A DNA stretch of 64,000 nucleotides, taken from the NCBI RefSeq assembly GCF_011075055.1, contig NC_058143.1:10059057-10123056 (forward strand). Direction: 5' to 3'. Positions 57,241-64,000 of the stretch are shown here, piece after piece. Made by a program: the position numbers and the translations under genes. Numbering within the stretch: position 1 is the first letter of the stretch; each line of letters starts with the position of its first letter. The stretch is from Mangifera indica (Eukaryota > Streptophyta > Magnoliopsida > Sapindales > Anacardiaceae). The notes beneath the pieces are model-generated. The model was not told the DNA's origin. It worked only from the letters and a program-made list of their open reading frames with translations, and made no database searches.

Positions 57241-58803
57241 ATTTGTATGCCCCTTACTAATAGTTGATTGCAAATGTTTGAAAAATATATTCATTCATTT
57301 ATTACATTAATGAAAGATTAATCAAACAAATTGAATTATCATTAAATTAATATGGTTGACGTCAACTAATTCAATTGACTCTGTTTTTTGAAATTAATAA
57401 TGGTCTTAAAGTTATATTTTAAAATGAATTTTTTCATGGCATATAAACTATACATGAAAACTGTTAAATTTGATGTGATATTACTTTTTTCCTTTATTTA
57501 CTTCATTTATCTTTTTAATGAGTGTTTCTAATATTTTCATATAAATGCGTTAATCTAAAAAATTTAAACTCAATCATTGGCATACTTGATAATTTTCAGT
57601 CTCTCAACTCAATGATGGATGAGAGATTGAATAATTGTATATTTGATAATTTTAAAAAATTTAAAACTCAATCACCTATACTTGATTTTCAATCACCAAC
57701 ATACATAAAATAAATTGTACTCAATTAAGTAGCTTGGGCAACATTTTTATAAAAAATTGATATAGGTGAGATGTGAAAAAATGATAAAAATTGGTGATAG
57801 AAGGGTTGGTGGCAGAAAGGGTTAGCGGCGACACCAACCTGCTCTTCCACTTTAACCTAACAATAAACAAACATTTTGATTTGAATTGAGTTTGAATTCA
57901 AATTAAAGCAATAATTCGATTCAAATCAAATCGAGATTTATATTAAATTACTTAATTAAATTCAAATCGAATTAAATTTTGTGTAAAGGGAAACTTTACC
58001 TGTTGTCCTGCCATTGCGTCACTATTGCCAATCTAAGAAGTTTCTTCATGCATGGGAAAACAATCCGATGATTTCTTATGCTATATATGTTTAATACTCT
58101 TATGTTATATTATATGATCTTCACGGGAAAACAAGTAAATATGTATGTTTTTGCAGAAAATATTTGCAAAAGCATGCATATATGTACATTCACGTGAATG
58201 AACACATAGAAGCAAACAAACATGCAGAAAACACATAGAAGCAAACAAGTATACAGAAAAGTATTATGCATATTCTTAAGAATATATTCTCTGCAATATT
58301 CTAGGCAAAGACTATATTCTTTGCTTTTTTGCATATTTTATATGTTTTATATGTCTCACACCGAGGCCTTCCTTTAGATTGCATGCTTTTCATGGGCGGC
58401 TCATTAGATTATTTCTCTATGTGCTGCTTCAATATTAAATTAACGCTAACCAAAATTTAGGGAGATAAGATTAAGTTTAAATTTTTTAGATAAAATTATT
58501 AGATTTAATCTAAAAAAATTAAACTTAAAAATTTTTAAATTCACTTAATTTTATCTAACATATATATAAATTTTGTTTCAAATATTGATACCAAATATGT
58601 TCCAACATATAAAGTGGTAAAAATGTTTAGAGTGTGAAAAGTATAGTATAAATGTATAAGTAGACTTAAATTAGGATAAAAAATTCAATATCCCTTAAAT
58701 TGAAGTCTAGGCTCAATAGCCTAGTACCTAACCCTTCCCCTATTAACAAATAATATTTTTATTATATTTTTCCTTTAAGAAAACTAGATTAATCTTTTGG
58801 ATG
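57241..58803. other. Intergenic, no supported gene
   Basis: AT-rich with no clear Mutator terminus. 57880-57990 contains 'AATTCGATTCAAATC'-type words of a decayed small element. Around 58180-58260 a short direct repeat, 'AACACATAGAAGCAAACAA', occurs twice about 30 bp apart. Confidence 0.4.
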
Positions 58804-59391
58804 GAAAATATTGGGGGTGTTAAAAAATTTTTGATAATCGAACCGAAATAGTAATCGAATTGATATTCAAATCGAAAAATAGGATACCTATGAAACTGAT
58901 TTAGTTACTGGGTCAAAATATTAAGAAATCTGAAAATTCGATTTGGTTTTCGGTTTGCTCTAATTGAAAAATTGGTTAACTAATAACCGATTTGGTTTTC
59001 ATGTTTAAAAAATAATAAAAAATTTTATACTAAAAATTAAAACTTATCCTTTACTATTAACATAAAAAGTCAAAGGTTTATTTAAAGAAAAAAACTTTTT
59101 ATCTTTTGCTTTACTTCCATCCTTGGACTTCTTTTTTTCCTTTCTTTGTATATCTCCAGCCAACCAACCAGCTAGCATGCAGAGTTGTTGCAATTCTAGA
59201 GTTGTCTAAAAAGCAAACAATCAGGGATCAACACGTCTCATCTTCTTTTTTATCCATTTTTAATTTTCTCTTCTCTATTCTTGCAAGTTACAACAATCTT
59301 CACTATAATGCAACAAGCTTCATCTTCTATTCTTCTTTATTTTCACTTGCACTATTATCTCATATTTTATTTTTTCTTTATATGCTATCAC

Positions 59392-59465
59392 CAAGTCTAT
59401 ATTATTGATTTTGGGCTTGCAAAAAGATATCCAAATCCCACCATAAACTACCACATTCCTTATAG
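59392..59465 (+). pseudogene. Captured casein kinase 1 exon fragment
   Basis: The frame from 59392 reads 'QVYIIDFGLAKRYPNPTINY' then 'HIPYR'. This is the DFG segment that is nearly invariant in plant casein kinase 1-like proteins (QVYIIDFGLAKRY...HIPYR). It ends at the dinucleotide AG followed directly by GTGAGT, a good splice donor, which splits the last Arg codon. Nothing else of the kinase is visible inside the element. The fragment lies between the left end of the hAT element and its transposase, in the same orientation. The retained donor suggests capture from genomic DNA, not from a spliced transcript. Confidence 0.85.
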
Positions 59466-60142
59466 GTGAGTGTTCAATTGTGAAGTTCTTATCAAAAACA
59501 TGAAAATTTGGTTTTCTTAGGTTATTGCCTTTTCTATTGTCTACATGACATGTTGATTTTGGGTGATGGTCTGCTTATATTAACCATATGAGTGAAGTTG
59601 ATGATATATGTCTTTTTTAAAAAGCTTTTGAATGTGTTTTCCTAGAGTTTTATTACAGTAAATTCTTGCTGACTAAATTTACCACTTGTTTGATGAGATA
59701 TTGCTTCATGAGGTGAAATTTGAAGGGGTGGGATTGATGGTTAATTGCATAAAAAGAGATTCCACTTGAGATGACAATGAAATATGAAATATTGTTTTTA
59801 ATTTTAATTTTATTTTAATAAAATTGTACTTTTGTTTGAATAAGTTAAAGGTTTTGATTTTGTATTTTAATTGATGAAAATAAAGGGTTATACTAGTAAC
59901 TTTTATTTTAATAAAATAAAGGGTTGACCTATACTATTAAATTTTCATTGATGGAAATAGTTGATTGAGATTGTTAGGGCTTCAGGAATAGTTTCATGGA
60001 TTAAAGAAATGCAAAAAATGACAAATACACATTAATATAAGTTCAAAGAGGTTTGATGATATTGTTTTATTGTGTTTTATTAGCATGATAATATTTACAA
60101 TTTTATATTGCCTACTAACATAATAATTTATTGTTATTGTAG

Positions 60143-62225
60143 ATGTCATCTATCGATGATAACAATGGGAATTATGTGGCTCCATTACCAACTAAAGACC
60201 TCAAACGTGTAAGTTCTACAAAAACTAGGAAAAATGCTTCTAATATGTAGGATCATTTTACAAAAAAATGATTGTGAAAATAAAGATAATGTTACAGCTT
60301 CATGTAATTATTGTGGGCTATCCTTGCTTGTCCTAGCAAAAGTGGTACTAGTTCTTTACGTAATCATTTAAGTAGATGTAAAAAATATCCTTTGAATGTG
60401 GCGGAAAAGAGACAACAGATTTTAATATTTCAAAAACACACACATGATCCCTCAAGTTGTGTTGAGGCTACTTCCACATATCTTTCACTTTACTCTTGGA
60501 AATTTGATCAAGATTTAATTAGACATGTTGTAGCAAAAATGACCATTATAGATGAGTTACCTCTTAGGTTTGTGAAGCGAGAGGGGTTTCATGAGATGAT
60601 GAGTGCGACACAACCTAGGTTTCAAGTTCCCTTGCTTATTACTGTGGCTAGAGATTGTTTTAAATTTTTTGTTGAGGAGAAAGAGAAGTTGAAGAATTTC
60701 TTTGTTAAGTTCTTTTATAGAGTTTGTCTCACAATTGATACATGGACATCTTGTCAGAACCTCAATTACATGTGTCTTACAACTCATTTTATTGATGAGG
60801 ATTGGAAACTAAACAAAAAGATTCTAAATTTTTGTCTTATTTCGAGTCATAAAGGTTTAACTATTGGCAAGGTAGTTAAGAGTTGTTTGCTTCAATGGAA
60901 AATTTCTAAGATACTCACCATAACTGTTGATAATGCAAGCTCTAATGATACAAGACTAAATTATCTTAAATAAAGGTTAGAACGTTGGAATAATAGTGTA
61001 TTGAATGGTGACTATCTTTATATGAGATGTTGTGCACATATATTGAGTCTAACTATAAAAAATGGTTAAAAGATATGGATGATTCTATTTTTACAATTTG
61101 TTCCACTGTAAGATATGTAAGGTATTCTCCAATGAGATTGAAAAAGTTTAAAGATTGCGTGGAACAAGAAAAAATTGAAAGTAAATGTCTGTTGGCTCTT
61201 GATGTTGAAACAAGATGGAACTCAACTTATTTAACGTTAGATGTGGCTATAAAATTTCAAAGAACATTTGACATGTTAGAGCTTTAGGATAGTAAGTATC
61301 AAGCTGAGCTTAATGGGGATAAGTATAAGGGTGTGCCTACACCCACTGATTGGGAATATACTCATTATTTGTTGTTTTTTTTTTTAAATTTTTATGATGC
61401 AACTTTACGTGTGTCTGGTTCTCTTTATGTTATAGGTAATGCATATATGCGAGAAATATATGGCATTGGGTTGAAGATTTCAACATGGTGTAAAAGTAAT
61501 GATCATAAATTATGTCAAATGGCTAAAAAGATTAAGGAAAAACATGATAAATAATGGGAAAATATTGATAATATTAACTTAATGTTGTTCATTGCAGTGG
61601 TATTGGATCCTAGATACAAGTTAGAGTATGTGAATTGGGTTATTAATCATTCTTATGATGTTGTTGGTACTGATAAGTTGAAAACAAAAGTAAAAGAGAT
61701 TTTGTATGCTTTATTTGAAGAATACGATTTGCTTAATATTTCTCATAGTATGCAATCAACTAAGGAATCTCAAAGTATAAGCAATGTTGATATTGGTGAT
61801 GTAAATCTTGTTCCCGAAGATTTAATGATGGTTATGTATAATGAAGAAAGGGCTGGACAATGAGCTATGCAACCTAAATCTAAGTTGGATAAATATCTAG
61901 TTGACGAAATTGATGATGATAGAGACAAGAAGTTTGATATCTTGAATGGAAAATGAATTTACCAAGATATCAAATTCTCTCTTTGGTAGCACGAGATCTT
62001 TTGACTATGTCTGTTTCAACTATTGCATCTGAGTCAGCTTTCAGTACTGGGGGTCGTGTATTAGATCTATTTCGTAGCTCTCTTACTCCTAAGATGGTGA
62101 AGGCTCTTATTTGTGCACAAGATTGGATCCGAAGATCACGTGAACCATTCATAATTGAAGAAAGCTTACAAAAGATAGCAAATATTGAATCAGGTAAAAG
62201 TAAAATTATTCACAAATGTGCATAA
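60143..62225 (+). pseudogene. hAT transposase pseudogene (BED finger to hAT dimerisation domain)
   Basis: ATG at 60143 directly follows an AG that fits a splice acceptor. A BED-type finger spans about 60248-60385: the Trp of its WDHF motif is a TAG stop, a CNYCG pair survives, and HLSRC supplies the last ligands. The RNase H-like core begins around 60311-60973 ('LTIDTWTSCQNLNYMCLTTH', 'ITVDNASSND') and continues in 61027-61863 with 'VRYVRYSPMRLKKF', 'ETRWNSTYLTLD' and 'AVVLDPRYKLEYV'. The dimerisation domain is at 61953-62225 ('MSVSTIASESAFSTGGRVLD', 'MVKALICAQDW'). At least four in-frame stops and several frameshifts inactivate it, but all domains remain recognisable. Confidence 0.92.
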
Positions 62226-63196
62226 ATAATTTGTAAATTGCTTATGATATATGTTGTAAATATTATGATTGTTGAAATGATTGATTGTGATTTAAGAATT
62301 GTTATATTAAAGGATATAATCATGAAATGAGTTATTTATATCTTACGTATTAACTATATTTAATATTATTAGCTTTTCATTTTTTGAAGAATTTTCACCT
62401 TCACCAATGGAAACTACCACTATTCATTTGGAAGATGATTAATACAATCTCTCTAGTCTCAATGCCATTTTGTCATCTTCGTGGTGAGTTATTCAATTCA
62501 ATCTCATACTTTAGTCTCAAGTTTTTATCTCTCTATTTATTTTTTTTATTTTGTGTGTTGTTCATTTAGTTACATAGTTATTGTTTGGAAAATTTATTAA
62601 CTATATGTTCAACGTCTTGGTATGTGAAATAAATGATATTGAATTTATATTTAGGTTTAAGAGAATTTTCTAGTGCTAGTTATTTTTTAACTTATTTTCT
62701 TGATTTATTAATTATCTATAGGTTGAAGATATTCTCATAAAGTACAAAAAGAATATGTTACCGATCTACACCAACTGTTGCAGTTTTTCTATTTATACAC
62801 ATTAGTTAATTATCCTAATTTTTAGTTATTTTGTAAATTAATTTAATACTCGATTGAATCATATTTATATGTATTTATATTAAAAATAGTATCATTTAAA
62901 ATTTACTTAACTTTAGTACCAAATTATTTTAATTAAAACATTTAGTTAAAGCTAAAATTAGAAAATAAAACAATTCATATTAAAAACTTAATTGAAATTT
63001 TGAAATATTAATTGTTAAAATTCGGTTCAAAATTGGGTAACCAAAATTTTGAATCGGCTATTCAATAAGTTCAGTTTGGTTATAAATTAGTTAATGTATA
63101 AAATGGTTCGGTTTTGACTCGTAATTTTTATAAAACTGAATATTCGGTTCAGTTGGCAAAACCAGTTAACCGATTTTGTTCACCCCTAGAAAATAT

Positions 63197-64000
63197 CCTT
63201 ATACATTTAAGGTCAAATAAATTTAGTTTTTCTCGTTAAAAAAAAAAATTAATAATTGATAATGATACCCATCTACTACTATTCAAATAAGTATTCTTGC
63301 CTAAATTGTTTTCTCTATGTTTGTGGATACTTCTCTATCAATTTTTTTTTTTTAAGTTTTTCTTAATTCAAATATTTTTTTCTTTGTTATTTATTTGTTG
63401 TTTGAAGTTTATTATATTTTATTAGGTCGAATGACTATTTTCCAATCTGAACTTTGATGAAAAGATATTTTTCACCGTTTAAATTTAAAAGGTTCACTTA
63501 TCCACTTATCATTCACGTTTGCTAATGACAATTGTTACATAGAAAAACAAGAAATTTATTTTAAACTAACAAAAAAATGGGTGACACATAAAAGTGAGTC
63601 ATTCAACCTCATTCAATTGGTAACCACCTTTGTTTAAGGTTGCAAACGAGTTGAGTCGAGCTTGTGTTAGAACCACTCTCAAACCAAGCTCCAATTTGAT
63701 ATTACTTGACTTGGTGAGTTAGTGAATTATAACTTGAATTAAGTAAATTATTAATAAAACCCTAAAAGTTTTTAATTTTGAACTTACACCATTAAAATCT
63801 TATTTTTTTCAACCTTTGAATATATGGTGGTAATTAATAAATATATACGTTGTGAGGTTTTAATTATAATTTTTAACATAAAGGGGTTAAAAGTAATTTT
63901 TCAAGCTAAACTTGAGTCATCCTTCTTGTCTTAAGCATGAACTCAAGTTAAGATCTTATTGACCTAACGACATATACAATCTTAAGCTGAACTCAAACTA
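63197..64000. other. Intergenic, with the starts of two further elements
   Basis: 'GGTCGAATGACTATTTTCC' then 'CTGAACTTTGATG' at 63425 matches the end type of the 38310-39088 element. Its other end is not found before the window ends. From about 63637, 'AAGGTTGCAAACGAGTTGAG' followed by repeated 'CTTGACTTGG' and 'AAACTTGAGTC' words looks like the left part of a hAT-type small element that runs off the edge. No gene is seen. Confidence 0.45.

Larger units (their letters stand above)
58812..63188 (+). mobile_element. hAT transposon, 4.4 kb, with captured kinase exon
   Basis: GAAAATAT at 58804-58811 and at 63189-63196 is a perfect 8-bp target duplication. The ends are 'TGGGGGTGTTAAAA' and, inverted, 'TAGGGGTGAACAAAA'. 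Subterminal regions on both sides repeat 'CGGTT' and 'AACCGA' words (58845-59000 and 63000-63175), as expected for transposase binding. A plus-strand transposase pseudogene fills 60143-62225. A casein kinase 1 exon fragment lies upstream of it at 59392-59465. Confidence 0.92.

Noticed and set aside
50500..58000. Terminal inverted repeats for the Mutator-like element
   Set aside because: I compared about 50.5-50.9 kb with the inverted 57.25-58.0 kb and found no convincing match, so ends are not reported.

Overview
The window is nuclear DNA from a flowering plant, almost certainly a eudicot. It is AT-rich, with spliced genes separated by long transposon-filled gaps, plant-type Ty1/copia, hAT and Mutator elements, and two plant-specific protein families. 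I cannot name the species; a woody rosid is only a guess. Only two genes look intact in 64 kb: a leucine-rich-repeat receptor kinase of the MIK2-like group (3170-6365, one intron) and a WEB-family coiled-coil protein (39578-43124, three exons).

Left third (1-25.8 kb): a degenerate tandem-repeat array at the edge; a small hAT-type element at 2151-2505; the receptor kinase; a truncated tandem copy of that kinase gene at 8620-9620, itself broken by an insertion; a complete but decayed autonomous-type hAT element (about 11.6-15.3 kb); a small unassigned ORF at 16041-16181; and a full-length decayed Ty1/copia element on the minus strand (17907-22571) with both LTRs, primer site, polypurine tract and a 5-bp target duplication.

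Middle (25.8-44 kb): small non-autonomous elements, several with exact target duplications; an internally deleted copia element (31963-33798) whose polypurine tract lies beside a run of 23 C; the 3' end of a LINE (about 33.95-35.43 kb); then the WEB-family gene.

Right third (44-64 kb): a second member of the G-tract-rich hAT family at 47588-48521; an element with long inverted arms at about 49.1-49.93 kb; a Mutator-like region carrying a broken transposase on the plus strand and a DUF1985/Ulp1-protease gene on the minus strand (about 51.2-57.2 kb); and a 4.4-kb hAT element (58812-63188) with a perfect 8-bp target duplication. That last element contains a short exon of a casein kinase 1 gene, splice donor included.

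The two intact genes are not functionally linked in any visible way. The receptor kinase probably belongs to a tandem cluster, as the decayed copy downstream suggests. The rest is a record of transposition, and target duplications let me place the ends of ten elements. I see no convincing undescribed biological system. The most novel item is the captured kinase exon in the 58.8-63.2 kb hAT element, followed by the Mutator-like element with a protease gene and the paired G-tract hAT elements.
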